Part shown: positions 46,806 to 54,772 of the stretch, piece after piece
Numbering within the stretch: the first letter of the stretch is position 1
Layout: each line of letters opens with the position of its first letter
Origin: Permianibacter fluminis
Lineage (GTDB): Bacteria > Pseudomonadota > Gammaproteobacteria > Enterobacterales > Permianibacteraceae
NCBI RefSeq assembly: GCF_013179735.1
Contig: NZ_JABMEG010000001.1
Coordinates: forward strand, 1,984,001-2,048,000
DNA length: 64,000 nucleotides
Direction of reading: 5' to 3'
Position numbers and translations under genes: made by a program
Notes under the pieces: generated by a model
The model's input: only the letters and a program-made list of their open reading frames with translations
Told to the model about the DNA's origin: nothing
Database searches by the model: none

Positions 46806-46856
46806 AAATCAGCGCACTGAGAACAAGTGCACTGAGAATAAGCGCACTGAAATCGG
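46797..46856 (+). repeat. Four 15-bp tandem repeats over the yqcC stop
   Basis: Units GTGCACTGAAAATCA, GCGCACTGAGAACAA, GTGCACTGAGAATAA and GCGCACTGAAATCGG (consensus GYGCACTGARAAYAA). The first holds the yqcC stop (TGA at 46803-46805). The period is a multiple of three, so every unit repeats a TGA in the same frame. Confidence 0.9.
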
Positions 46857-46928
46857 TTCGAGCGGCGCGCTGAGCGCGTTTCTCTGTGGCGCAAAGGCCA
46901 TGGCGAGGGCATCAACGCCCGGTTCGTG

Positions 46929-47237
46929 TCAGCCCGGTTCCGGCGGCCTCTTGGCGCGGCCATTTTCGATGCGCACGCCTTCGGCGCGCAGCCGCTGCAA
47001 TTGCTCGCGCCAACCGGCCGAGCCTTCTGCCAGTCCGGGCCGGCCATCGGCCCGCAGGACCCGATGCCAAGGCAGGCGGCCACCGTTCGGTTGGCTGGCC
47101 AACAAACGTGCCACTAATCGGTGATAACCCGGCAAACCCGCGCGCCGAGCGACCTCGCCATAGCTGCACCATTCGCCGGCGGGAATCGCGGCGATGACGG
47201 CAAGCAGGCGTTGGTGCAAGTCGGATGGGCTGGTCAT
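46929..47237 (-). CDS. Alkyltransferase-like protein (Atl)
   Basis: 102 residues of the MGMT DNA-binding domain only. The methyl-acceptor motif PCHR of active O6-methylguanine transferases is PWHRVLRADGR here, so Cys is replaced by Trp, the hallmark of Atl proteins. These bind O6-alkylguanine and hand it to nucleotide excision repair. Other motifs: AIPAGEWCSYGEVARRAGLPG and VARLLASQP. ATG at 47237 is chosen; a TTG at 47255 would extend it by six residues. Neither has a strong ribosome site. Confidence 0.9.
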   Translation of the reverse strand: MTSPSDLHQRLLAVIAAIPAGEWCSYGEVARRAGLPGYHRLVARLLASQPNGGRLPWHRVLRADGRPGLAEGSAGWREQLQRLRAEGVRIENGRAKRPPEPG

Positions 47238-47318
47238 AAAAGCATCAGTTGACAAAGTTCGCGCCAGTCCGTATATAGCTCGCCCGAAATTTCATCATTT
47301 TGCGTTGAGGTAGGCAGT

Positions 47319-47525
47319 ATGGCGGGTATTGAAGGTCTGGACGAAGACTTTGTCGAGGTGGAGTCTACCGAGACCATTCACGTCAATGTCAACGTCAATC
47401 ATGCGGATGCCACCAAGCATCCGCCGCGCTGGCGTCAGATCGAGATGTTGCGGGAAAAACGCGAACTGAGCGCCGCACTCAGCGAGTACGACGACTACGA
47501 GTTCGACGACAGCGAAGAAGAATAA
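47319..47525 (+). CDS. Small acidic protein (DUF3545/PA3496-like)
   Basis: 68 residues. An acidic start (LDEDFVEVESTETIHVNVNVN) is followed by PPRWRQIEMLREKRELSAAL, which resembles the R-R/W-I-E-x-x-x-E/D-x-R-x-L-x-x-x-L motif of small gammaproteobacterial proteins annotated DUF3545 or PA3496-like; the end is again very acidic. GAGGTAGG precedes the ATG. Function unknown, and family assignment is by motif look only. Confidence 0.7.
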   Translation: MAGIEGLDEDFVEVESTETIHVNVNVNHADATKHPPRWRQIEMLREKRELSAALSEYDDYEFDDSEEE

Positions 47526-47532
47526 GCAGTAT

Positions 47533-47566
47533 CAGTCCGGCGCCCCAGTGGCGCCGGAACTGTTTT
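47533..47566 (+). terminator. Terminator after small acidic protein gene
   Basis: TCCGGCGCC (47536-47544) and GGCGCCGGA (47550-47558) form a perfect 9-bp stem, with flanking CAGT/ACTG pairing past a one-base bulge, followed by GTTTTG. Confidence 0.75.
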
Positions 47567-47623
47567 GTGGTCGCCACGGTCTCAGCCTGCGTCCATCCGG
47601 TGTATTTGTTGACGAGGTGTAAC

Positions 47624-48028
47624 GTGGTTCGAGCCCTAACCGTGACATCGTTGGTGATGCTGGCCGTGTCCAGTCAGGCCATTGCAGGCAATTGTGGCGC
47701 CGTTTCGACGTTTTTTGACGGGCCGGAAACCCGGGATATTTACGAGGCGCGCATCGGCGCCATCGACAGCAGCAATACCTTGCTGGAGAACCGCGAGCAC
47801 CGGCTTGCACCGGGCAAGCACGAGTTGCGCATCTATGAGTTCATCGATGCCCCGGAATTGAAAGTGCCGGCGCGCCATCGCGGTTACGGCAAGGTGTTGA
47901 CCGTTGAGGTGGAAGCCAACAAGGTTTATCGGGTCGGCGCCAAATTCAATGCCAAGAAGCCGTTTGATCGCAACGAGTTCTGGGAGCCGGTGATCTGGCA
48001 GGTCTCTGACAAGAACTGCGAGCCTTGA
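47624..48028 (+). CDS. Exported protein of unknown function
   Basis: 134 residues. A signal peptide (VVRALTVTSLVMLAVSSQAIAG) is followed by a small domain with RIGAIDSSNTLLENREHRL, LAPGKHELRIYEFI and VEANKVYRVGAKF, a beta-sandwich-like pattern seen in small periplasmic proteins, and two cysteines that may pair (NCG near the start, NCEP at the end). GTG at 47624 is preferred because GAGGT lies five to six bases upstream. No named family. Confidence 0.75.
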   Translation: MVRALTVTSLVMLAVSSQAIAGNCGAVSTFFDGPETRDIYEARIGAIDSSNTLLENREHRLAPGKHELRIYEFIDAPELKVPARHRGYGKVLTVEVEANKVYRVGAKFNAKKPFDRNEFWEPVIWQVSDKNCEP

Positions 48029-48044
48029 GCGGATCGTTGCCGCA

Positions 48045-48080
48045 ATAAAAAAACGCCGTGCTTGCACGGCGTTTTTTATT
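48045..48080. terminator. Strong bidirectional terminator
   Basis: AATAAAAAAACGCCGTG and CACGGCGTTTTTTATT flank a CTTG loop (48061-48064). The A and T runs make it active in both directions; it lies between the exported protein gene and the end of nudC. Confidence 0.92.
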
Positions 48081-48185
48081 GGCAGAAATCGGTCTGGCGA
48101 ATGCGGTCAGGCACGCGGGCCTTTACTTGCGGGCTAGTACTTTTGTGTATAAGTCCTCTTGGACCAGGACTCGTGGTTCAGGCTC

Positions 48186-49073
48186 TTACTTTGGCAGCGC
48201 GTCTGCCAGCGAGTCTCCGCGCTGTTCGAACCAGACTTTGGTCAAGCCGTAAGCCACTGACGCGCGGGTCGGCAATTTCATGCTGCCATTTCTGACGGCG
48301 GTTACCAACTCATCGCGGCTGAGCCAACGCGCTTCTTCCAATTCCTTGTCATGCAGGGTCAGTTGCGGGTCATCGGTTTCGGCAAAAAACGCCAGCATCA
48401 GCGACATCGGCGAGGGCCATGGCTGCGACATGACGTACTGGACGTTGCGGATCAAAATGCCAGTTTCTTCCATCACTTCCCTGGCGACGGCCTGCTCCAT
48501 GCTTTCGCCCGGTTCGACAAAACCGGCGATCATGCCGAACCGACCGGCCGGCCAGTTGGCGCCACGGCCAAACAGCAATTTGTCGGCGTGCGTGACCCCG
48601 ACAATAATTGCCGGATCGGTACGCGGAAAATGATTGCGCTGGCAGCTCGGGCAATGCCGGCTGTGGCCGGCTTCGCGGACCTCGGTGGGTGCGCCGCAGC
48701 CGGCGCAAAACCGGTGATGGACATGCCAGTGCACCAGCGCTTTCGCTTCGCAGGCGATCGCCAGATGTTCGGCGGTCAGGTAGCCCGCGCGTGGCCGCAA
48801 ATCGTCGAAGTCGGCATCCCGATAACCGCCGGCATTGGCTTCGTCGAGCGCCAGCGCAAACGTTGGCAGGCCTTCATACAGCCCGAGAAAAAATGCTTCT
48901 GCACGCTGGCGGCTGCTGAATTCCTGCAATGGCCGGAACAGCTCGCCGGCCAGCATGGGCAGCTTGTCATCGAAGATGCCAAGGACGCGCGCATCTTTGC
49001 TGTTGCGCAGCTGTTGCAGTTGGCTTTCGTCGTGGCGCAGCAGCGCTTGCCGCTGCAAGGTGAAATGCAACAT
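48186..49073 (-). CDS. nudC: NAD(+) diphosphatase NudC
   Basis: Nudix hydrolase acting on NADH and on NAD-capped RNA. 295 residues. A zinc ribbon with four cysteines (CAGCGAPTEV, HCPSCQ) is followed by FPRTDPAIIVGVT, the Nudix box GESMEQAVAREVMEETGI, and SQPWPSPMSLM, the NudC-specific motif after the box. The start MLHFTLQRQ at 49073 is chosen; the frame continues upstream into yeiH on the same strand with no site. It is 20 bases downstream of yeiH. Confidence 0.95.
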   Translation of the reverse strand: MLHFTLQRQALLRHDESQLQQLRNSKDARVLGIFDDKLPMLAGELFRPLQEFSSRQRAEAFFLGLYEGLPTFALALDEANAGGYRDADFDDLRPRAGYLTAEHLAIACEAKALVHWHVHHRFCAGCGAPTEVREAGHSRHCPSCQRNHFPRTDPAIIVGVTHADKLLFGRGANWPAGRFGMIAGFVEPGESMEQAVAREVMEETGILIRNVQYVMSQPWPSPMSLMLAFFAETDDPQLTLHDKELEEARWLSRDELVTAVRNGSMKLPTRASVAYGLTKVWFEQRGDSLADALPK

Positions 49074-49093
49074 GGCGGTCACCGAAGAATTTA

Positions 49094-50047
49094 TCACGGA
49101 TGCATTGCCTCGATGGCCAGCAGCGAACCGGTGGCCAAAATCAGCCATAAGGTGACCGCCAGTATCAGCGGCCGCATGCTCAAGTTCCGCAAGGTAGTCC
49201 GGGTGATGCCGGCGCCGATCCACAGCAGCGACAAGGCGAACAGGTCGCGGGCGAAACTGGTGATGTGCGGTGCGATGTCGGCCAGGGCCGGCACCAGGGT
49301 CCGGATCAGGCTGGCGAGCAGAAAAAACGAGATAAACAGCGGAAAGGCATTTTGCTGATCGCGACTGCGATTGACGATGCCGAACAGCAAGACCAGCGGC
49401 ACGATCCAGATCGCGCGCGCCAATTTGGCGGTGGTCGCAACGGCCAGCGCTTCGTTGCCGTAATTGGCGGCCGCGCCGACTACCGAACTGGTGTCGTGAA
49501 TGGCGAGCGCGGCCCACAAACCGAATTCGGCCTGCGTCAAACCGAGCCAATGACCCAGCGGCGGGAAGATCACCAGACCGAGCGCATTCAGCAGAAACAC
49601 CACCGCCACTGCGACCGCAATGGTTTCACTTTTGGCGCGCAGTACCGGCGCCACGGCGGCAATTGCGCTGCCACCGCAAATGGCGGTGCCGGCCGCCAGC
49701 AGCTGGCCGAGCACCGATTCCACTTTCAGCCATTTCGCCAGCCACCAGCCGGCCAACAGCGCTAGCGCAATGGTGGCGATGGTCAGCGCCAGGCTGTCGC
49801 GCGCTGTTGCCAGCACGACATTCAGCGGCAGACCAAAGCCGAGCCCAACCACGGCAGTCTTCAGCACCAGTCCAGAGGCTTTCTGGGTCTGCGCTTTGAC
49901 CGGGTTGCCCAGCCAGAGACCGAGACCAATGCCGGCCAGCAAGGCCAGTGAACTGCCAAGGATGCCGACGAGGCAGGCAACGCTGAGCAAGGCAAGCAGG
50001 GCGGCAGCAAACCGATCCTGAGGACGGGGCAGGGCGGGCAGGGACAT
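49094..50047 (-). CDS. yeiH: YeiH/UPF0324 family membrane protein (putative sulfate exporter)
   Basis: 317 residues, about ten helices. Diagnostic segments: KTAVVGLGFGLPLNVVL, AGTAICGGSAIAAVAPVLRA, LWAALAIHDTSSVVGAAANY and ARAIWIVPLVLLFG. The family is annotated as putative sulfate exporter, without firm proof. ATG at 50047 is chosen over the TTG one codon earlier. It is divergent from the GntR-ABC unit. Confidence 0.9.
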   Translation of the reverse strand: MSLPALPRPQDRFAAALLALLSVACLVGILGSSLALLAGIGLGLWLGNPVKAQTQKASGLVLKTAVVGLGFGLPLNVVLATARDSLALTIATIALALLAGWWLAKWLKVESVLGQLLAAGTAICGGSAIAAVAPVLRAKSETIAVAVAVVFLLNALGLVIFPPLGHWLGLTQAEFGLWAALAIHDTSSVVGAAANYGNEALAVATTAKLARAIWIVPLVLLFGIVNRSRDQQNAFPLFISFFLLASLIRTLVPALADIAPHITSFARDLFALSLLWIGAGITRTTLRNLSMRPLILAVTLWLILATGSLLAIEAMHP

Positions 50048-50527
50048 CAACCGGGCTATCGCTACAAAAATCGCCGGGGACGGCAGAGGCCGGCATTGTG
50101 AGCGCGGCAGCGGCGTCAGGCAACCACGAGTCGGGACGTTCGTGCGCTGGCGATTGAAGGATTGCTACCGGCCAGACCGTGTCGCCGCGTTGGTGCCGGC
50201 CTCGTTGCCCGCGCCGCTTGCCGGGCCGTGACCCCACGTTTACGCCGACTGACCCTGTTTACCTTTGGTAACAGTCACCGGCAAACGGTCACAGTCTCGG
50301 TGTTATAGTTCACTACAACACCACCACGGAGAGCCAAGGACAGGGCGAATGTGGTCGCAATACCGGTGGAGCAGGCAATACCGAACTGATGTAGCGGCTC
50401 CTTGTTTCTGGAGCTGAATTTCCCGAGCGTTCGCGCCCGGCTGGTCGATTGACCGGACGGGCGCGACACCCCCAACCCAGGCGAAACGGTTCCAACCGGG
50501 CCTGATTGAGAGCAAGTAAGGAGGCCT
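50048..50527. other. Divergent control region yeiH / gntR
   Basis: 480 bases without a gene. A 24-bp palindrome at 50299-50322 is the operator candidate for the GntR unit; TATAGT inside it could be a -10 box, though no good -35 is visible. The ribosome site AAGGAGG (about 50517-50523) of the regulator lies at the end. The leader from the palindrome to the start codon would be about 200 nt. Confidence 0.55.
50299..50322. promoter_or_regulatory. Operator candidate for GntR/YtrA-type regulator
   Basis: Left half GGTGTTATAGTT and right half CACTACAACACC are inverted repeats matching at 10 of 12 positions. The perfect outer arms GGTGTT/AACACC and inner AGT/ACT fit the two-fold sites of GntR-family dimers. 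It overlaps TATAGT, a possible -10 element, so binding would block transcription. Regulation by the adjacent gene product is inference. Confidence 0.55.
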
Positions 50528-50899
50528 ATGCGAGCAGAGTGGAGTGACGAAGCGCCGATTTACCGGCAGCTGCGCGAACGTATCGTGCTGCTGATTCTGG
50601 AAGGCGCGCTGGCCCCGGGTGATGCCCTGCCCTCGGTCCGGCAGGTGGCGGCGGATTACCGCATCAATCCGCTGACCGTGAGCAAGGCATATCAGGAATT
50701 GTCCGAGGAGAACATCGTGGAAAAGCGACGCGGGCTTGGCCTGTACGTCAACGAAGGCGCGCGGGAAAAACTGAAAACGCAGCTGCGCCAACAATTCCTC
50801 GACGAAGAGTGGCCGCGTGTGCTGAAACGCATTGAGTTGCTGGATCTGACGCCGGCAGAGCTGTTGGCATTCAACAGCAGCCCGGGAGGTGCCGCATGA
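50528..50899 (+). CDS. GntR-family transcriptional regulator, YtrA subfamily
   Basis: 123 residues: a winged helix (about 10-75; APIYRQLRERIVLLILEGAL, LPSVRQVAADYRINPLTVSK, YQELSEENIVEKRRGLGLYV) and a short C-terminal dimerisation helix pair (about 78-112), the small effector-free form of the YtrA subfamily. Such regulators normally repress the ABC genes they precede. It starts after AAGGAGG, and its stop overlaps the ATPase start by four bases. Confidence 0.92.
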   Translation: MRAEWSDEAPIYRQLRERIVLLILEGALAPGDALPSVRQVAADYRINPLTVSKAYQELSEENIVEKRRGLGLYVNEGAREKLKTQLRQQFLDEEWPRVLKRIELLDLTPAELLAFNSSPGGAA

Positions 50900-51783
50900 C
50901 CGGTTCCGCAAGTGCTGTGCACAACAACAACGTGCTGGTGCAAGGCCGTGGCATCCACAAGGCGTTCGGCAAAACCGATGTGCTGAATCAGGTTGATTTC
51001 ACCATCGAGAAAGGCCGCATCGTCGGTTTGATCGGCAGCAACGGCGCCGGCAAAACCACCTTGCTGCGGGCCATGCTCGGCTTGACCGATGTTGATGGCG
51101 AGCTGTCGGTGCTGGGGCTGGATCCGCGTACCCATCGTGATCAGTTGATGGAGCGGGTTGCCTACATCGCCGATGTCGCGATTCTGCCGCGCTGGTTGCG
51201 GGTCGATCAGGCCATTGATTATGTCGATGGCGTGCATCCGCGCTTTTCCCGCGAGCGCTGCGAGGCGATGTTGAAAAAAACCAACATCCCGGCCAAAGCC
51301 AAAATCGGCACGCTGTCGAAAGGCATGGTGGCGCAGTTGCATCTGGCGCTGGTGTTGGCAATCGACGCCGAGTTGCTGATTCTGGACGAGCCGACTCTGG
51401 GTCTCGACATTGTCTACCGCAAGGCGTTTTACGAAACCCTGCTGGGCGACTACTACGAGCGTGAACGCACCATCGTGCTGACCACGCACCAGGTGGAAGA
51501 AGTGCAGCATCTGCTGACCGACATTCTGCTGATCAGCAAAGGCCGACTGGTGTTGAACGGCACCATGGACGCGGTCAGCGAGCGCTACACCGAAGTGATG
51601 GTGCCGCGCGAACAGCTGGACGCGGCGCGCGCTTACAAGCCGATCAGCGATCGGGAAGTGTTCGGTCGCCATGTGCTGATGTTTGAAAATATCGCCCGCG
51701 AGCAACTGCGTGGCCTTGGCGAACTGCGGACACCCGGCATTGCCGATGTGTTTGTCGCCAAAATGACGGAGGCAAAAGTATGA
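50896..51783 (+). CDS. ABC transporter ATP-binding protein
   Basis: 295 residues. Walker A LIGSNGAGKTTLLRAML, signature LSKGMVAQLHLAL (a degenerate form of LSGGQ), Walker B LLILDEPTLGLD, H-loop LTTHQVEE. YIADVAILPRWLRVDQAIDY marks the Q-loop area; the usual Gln is missing there. It overlaps gntR and the permease gene by four bases at both ends (ATGA), so the three are one translationally coupled unit. Substrate unknown; relatives are involved in envelope stress or bacitracin-like export. Confidence 0.92.
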   Translation: MTGSASAVHNNNVLVQGRGIHKAFGKTDVLNQVDFTIEKGRIVGLIGSNGAGKTTLLRAMLGLTDVDGELSVLGLDPRTHRDQLMERVAYIADVAILPRWLRVDQAIDYVDGVHPRFSRERCEAMLKKTNIPAKAKIGTLSKGMVAQLHLALVLAIDAELLILDEPTLGLDIVYRKAFYETLLGDYYERERTIVLTTHQVEEVQHLLTDILLISKGRLVLNGTMDAVSERYTEVMVPREQLDAARAYKPISDREVFGRHVLMFENIAREQLRGLGELRTPGIADVFVAKMTEAKV

Positions 51784-52715
51784 ATACCAAAGCCTTTGGC
51801 ACGCTGATCAAGCGTGAGCTGTGGGAAAACAAGGGCAGTCTGGTCTGGACGCCGATCATTGTTGCGGCCGTGCTGGCCTTGCTGAGCTGCTGGGCCGTTG
51901 TCCGCGGTGCCTATGAGATTGGCCATTCCCCGGAGATTCATCTGGAAGGTGAAGTTTTCAAGCTGGATCTGTTGGCGGAAAAACTGAACAGCTTTACCGA
52001 CACCGAACGCGTGCAAGCGGTGCAGGCCGGTCTGATGGGCTTGCGGGTGCCGTTTGATTTGCTGCTGCTGATCATTTTGCCGTTCTACTGTGTGGCCGCG
52101 CTGTATGACGACCGCAAGGACCGCTCGATCTATTTCTGGCGCTCGCTGCCGGTATCGGATCTGCACACGGTGCTGGCAAAATTGGCGACCGCCGTGGTGG
52201 TGTATCCCGCCGTGGTGTTGGCGGCTGCGGCAGCGTTCCAACTGATCTGGATGCTGATTGCAACGGGCCTGAGCTGGTATGTCGGCGTCAGTGCCTGGAG
52301 CACGGTATGGGCACCGAGCCATCTGCCGCTGTTCTGGCTGTCGTCCTACTTTCATTACCTGCTGATGATGCTGTGGGTTCTGCCGTTCTTTGCCCTGAAC
52401 CTGCTGTTGTCGGCAACGACCAAGCGTCCGCTGATGCTCGCCATTGTCTTGCCGCTGGTGCTGATGCTGGTCGAGAAATTGCTGACGGGCACGGAATACA
52501 TTGCCGACTGGATTGGCGAGCGACTGGTCGGCATGGCCACGCTGTTGTGGGGTGACATGCGTGACATGGACAAGATGGGCGAGCACTACCCGTTTGCCAG
52601 CTACAGCCACGGTCTGGAAGTGTTTGGCAACGGCCAGTTCTGGTTCGGTTTGCTGTTGTCGATAGCGCTGTTGGCCGGTGCGGTCTATGCCCGCCGCCGA
52701 CTGCAAGATGTGTAA
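51780..52715 (+). CDS. ABC transporter permease
   Basis: 311 residues with about six helices: VWTPIIVAAVLALLSCWAVV, LLLLIILPFYCVAALYDDRK, VVYPAVVLAAAAAFQLIWML, YLLMMLWVLPFFALNLLL, and a final FGLLLSIALLAGAVYARRRL. Between the first two is an extracytoplasmic loop. DDRKDRSIYFWRSLPVSD matches the post-helix motif of ABC-2 permeases encoded next to YtrA-type regulators. Partner of the ATPase just upstream. Confidence 0.88.
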   Translation: MNTKAFGTLIKRELWENKGSLVWTPIIVAAVLALLSCWAVVRGAYEIGHSPEIHLEGEVFKLDLLAEKLNSFTDTERVQAVQAGLMGLRVPFDLLLLIILPFYCVAALYDDRKDRSIYFWRSLPVSDLHTVLAKLATAVVVYPAVVLAAAAAFQLIWMLIATGLSWYVGVSAWSTVWAPSHLPLFWLSSYFHYLLMMLWVLPFFALNLLLSATTKRPLMLAIVLPLVLMLVEKLLTGTEYIADWIGERLVGMATLLWGDMRDMDKMGEHYPFASYSHGLEVFGNGQFWFGLLLSIALLAGAVYARRRLQDV

Positions 52716-52790
52716 TGAGTGATTTTTGCAGCAGCGGCATTCACCGGCCGCTGCGCAGTTGACCAAACGTTAGATGAAAAGGAAACAACG

Positions 52791-53159
52791 ATGAAGAAGA
52801 CCCTGTTGGCACTGTCTTTGGCGATGGCAACCACCTTGACCGGTTGCGTCATCGCGATTGGTCCGGATGGTTTTGATACCGGTGACAGCGTCAGCCGCCG
52901 CGACAGCAAGATGCGGGAAAAAATTGCCGACCTGCCGCTCGGCCAGAGCACCGAGTCGGTACGGGAAAAGCTGGGTGAGCCGGAATTCAGCGAAGCCTTC
53001 GCCGGCAAGGATGGCGAATACCGGGTCTGGTTTTATCGCACCCATCGGACCAAGTCGGACGGCGATACCAGCCGTGACGAAACCACCCCGCTGGTATTCC
53101 GCGATGGCAAGCTGGTAGCGTTTGGTGAAGATGCCTACCGTCAGGCACTGGCGCGCTGA
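52791..53159 (+). CDS. DUF3192 lipoprotein
   Basis: 122 residues. Lipobox LTGC (Cys19), then a SmpA/OmlA-like small domain: DLPLGQSTESVREKLGEPEF, GEYRVWFYRTHRTKSDGDTS and ETTPLVFRDGKLVAFGEDAY, which is the DUF3192 pattern. AAAAGGAAAC precedes the ATG at 52791; the frame starting at 52719 is rejected. It is 75 bases after the permease, with a terminator behind it, so it is likely the last gene of the gntR unit. Confidence 0.9.
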   Translation: MKKTLLALSLAMATTLTGCVIAIGPDGFDTGDSVSRRDSKMREKIADLPLGQSTESVREKLGEPEFSEAFAGKDGEYRVWFYRTHRTKSDGDTSRDETTPLVFRDGKLVAFGEDAYRQALAR

Positions 53160-53203
53160 TTGCCGCTGAACGCGGCAATCGCCACACGCCGTTAACAAAA
53201 CCA

Positions 53204-53246
53204 GCAGGGCGGGTCACCGGCAACGGCGACCCGCCCTGCCTATTTT
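53204..53246 (+). terminator. Terminator after DUF3192 gene
   Basis: GCAGGGCGGGTC (53204-53215) and GACCCGCCCTGC (53228-53239) form a 12-bp perfect stem, followed by CTATTTTTGG. A smaller hairpin, TTGCCGC/GCGGCAA, lies at 53160-53178. Confidence 0.85.
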
Positions 53247-53305
53247 TGGGCCGCTCACAGCCCGCAACAAATATGCGAGAATGCGCGCCGATTGGGTTTT
53301 GACGG

Positions 53306-53929
53306 ATGACACCGACGATGGCGGCGGCTGACAACACGCTGGAGTATTGGTTGACCACGCTGCCGCATGACGAGCAGCGACATTACCGGGATTTGATCGC
53401 GCGTCTGCAGCAAGCCGGCGATCCGGAAAAGCTCAGCAGCGAAGAGCGGCAAGAACTGGCCGACATGGCCAATCGCTTCGCTGGCCGCAGCGCCGAATCC
53501 GGCAGCAACACGACGGCACCGTCGCGTGGCCCGGCTGCGGCTACGGTCACCAGCCGGCCGACTATTCCATCAGCTAGCCAGCCAACCATCCAACCGATCA
53601 ATTCGGCGTTTCTGCAAACCGAATTTGTCGCCTATGTCCGGGAAGTGTTGAATCGCGATTGGTGCGCCCGCGGCGGCACCTTGCAGGATGCCGTGCTGCA
53701 TGCATTCGAACAGAAATGGTTGCCGGATGAACTGCGCGACGAGGCCACCTGCGCCAATCTGTACCGGCGCTATCAGCGTGATATCGATCAGGCCAACGGC
53801 TTTCGTCAGGGCCTGGCTGGCAATCAGACGCTGGCCGGTGACAAGCGCATGGCGGTTGGGCTCGCCTGGTTCACCACGGTCTACAAAATGAATCAGCTGT
53901 TGCTGCAGGGTATTGATCCGGACAGCTGA
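53306..53929 (+). CDS. Hypothetical protein, two-part
   Basis: 207 residues, cytoplasmic by look. The N-terminal about 55 residues are helical and charged, then comes a Ser/Thr/Pro-rich linker (about 65-100), then a helical C-terminal domain (VAYVREVLNRDWCARGGTL, LRDEATCANLYRRYQRDIDQ, AVGLAWFTTVYKMNQLLLQG). I do not recognise a family. Codon use is normal for the window. ATG at 53306 is the first of two in-frame candidates (the second is at 53318). Confidence 0.7.
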   Translation: MTPTMAAADNTLEYWLTTLPHDEQRHYRDLIARLQQAGDPEKLSSEERQELADMANRFAGRSAESGSNTTAPSRGPAAATVTSRPTIPSASQPTIQPINSAFLQTEFVAYVREVLNRDWCARGGTLQDAVLHAFEQKWLPDELRDEATCANLYRRYQRDIDQANGFRQGLAGNQTLAGDKRMAVGLAWFTTVYKMNQLLLQGIDPDS

Positions 53930-53960
53930 GATTTCGATAGCAATGTGACAACAATGCGAC

Positions 53961-53994
53961 AACAAAAAACGCGGCATCGGCCGCGTTTTTTGTT
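53961..53994. terminator. Strong bidirectional terminator
   Basis: AACAAAAAACGCGGC (53961-53975) and GCCGCGTTTTTTGTT (53980-53994) flank an ATCG loop. It sits between the convergent hypothetical gene and the dehydrogenase gene. Confidence 0.92.
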
Positions 53995-54010
53995 GGGCAA
54001 TCGGCTCGTG

Positions 54011-54772
54011 CTACAGCCGCAGACCGCCGTCGATTTCCAGCACGCGGCCGGTCAGGTAATCGTTTTCCAGAATGAATTTGACCGTCTGGGCGATGTTTTC
54101 CGGCAGCCCCATCTTGCGCAGCGGAATGCCGCTTTCGATTTTCGCAATCACTTCCGGCTTCATGCTCGCGGTCATGTCGGTGGCGATAAAGCCTGGCGCA
54201 ATAGCCGCACAGCGAATGCCGTAACGTGCCAGCTCTTTCGCCCAAGTCACAGTCATGGCTGCGACCCCGGCTTTCGCCGCCGCGTAATTGCTCTGACCCA
54301 TGTTGCCATTACGGGAAATGCTCGAAATATTGACGATCACGCCCGGCCGGCCTTTCTGCACCATTTGCGCCGCAGCTTCACGGCCGCAGAGGAAAACGCC
54401 GGTCAGATTGACGTCGATCACTTTCTGCCAATCGCTCAGGCTGAGCTTGCCTTCAATGACCCCGTCCTTGGCCTTGACCAGCAGGCCGTCGCGAATGATG
54501 CCGGCATTGTTGACCAGCGCATCGACCCCGCCGAATGCCGTTTCAATGCGGGCAAACAGGTTCTCGACCTCGCCCTCGTTGGCGATGTCCGCGATATAGC
54601 CTTCAGCGCGCACGCCGAGCTTGCGGCATTCCGCCACCGCCCGCTCCAGCGCGTCAGCGTTGCGGTCGACCAGCGCCAGCTTGGCGCCCTGGCTCGCCAG
54701 GGTCAGCGCCATGGCTTTACCCAAACCCTGACCCGCGCCCGTAATGGCAATGACTTTGTCCTGAATCTGCAT
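54011..54772 (-). CDS. Short-chain dehydrogenase/reductase (FabG-like)
   Basis: 253 residues. NAD(P) motif TGAGQGLG, NNAG motif (LVNNAGIIRDG), catalytic Ser/Tyr/Lys in ISSISRNGNMGQSNYAAAKAG, and the APGFIATDM and DGGLRL end typical of 3-oxoacyl-reductase-type enzymes. The start at MQIQDKVIAITG follows GAGGTCGCT; the longer frame is rejected. Not part of a fatty-acid synthesis cluster, so it is probably an accessory FabG homologue acting on an unknown keto substrate. Confidence 0.9.
   Translation of the reverse strand: MQIQDKVIAITGAGQGLGKAMALTLASQGAKLALVDRNADALERAVAECRKLGVRAEGYIADIANEGEVENLFARIETAFGGVDALVNNAGIIRDGLLVKAKDGVIEGKLSLSDWQKVIDVNLTGVFLCGREAAAQMVQKGRPGVIVNISSISRNGNMGQSNYAAAKAGVAAMTVTWAKELARYGIRCAAIAPGFIATDMTASMKPEVIAKIESGIPLRKMGLPENIAQTVKFILENDYLTGRVLEIDGGLRL

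Noticed and set aside
46797-46856. CRISPR-like array
   Set aside because: Units are 15 bp and directly abutting without spacers, so it is a plain tandem repeat.
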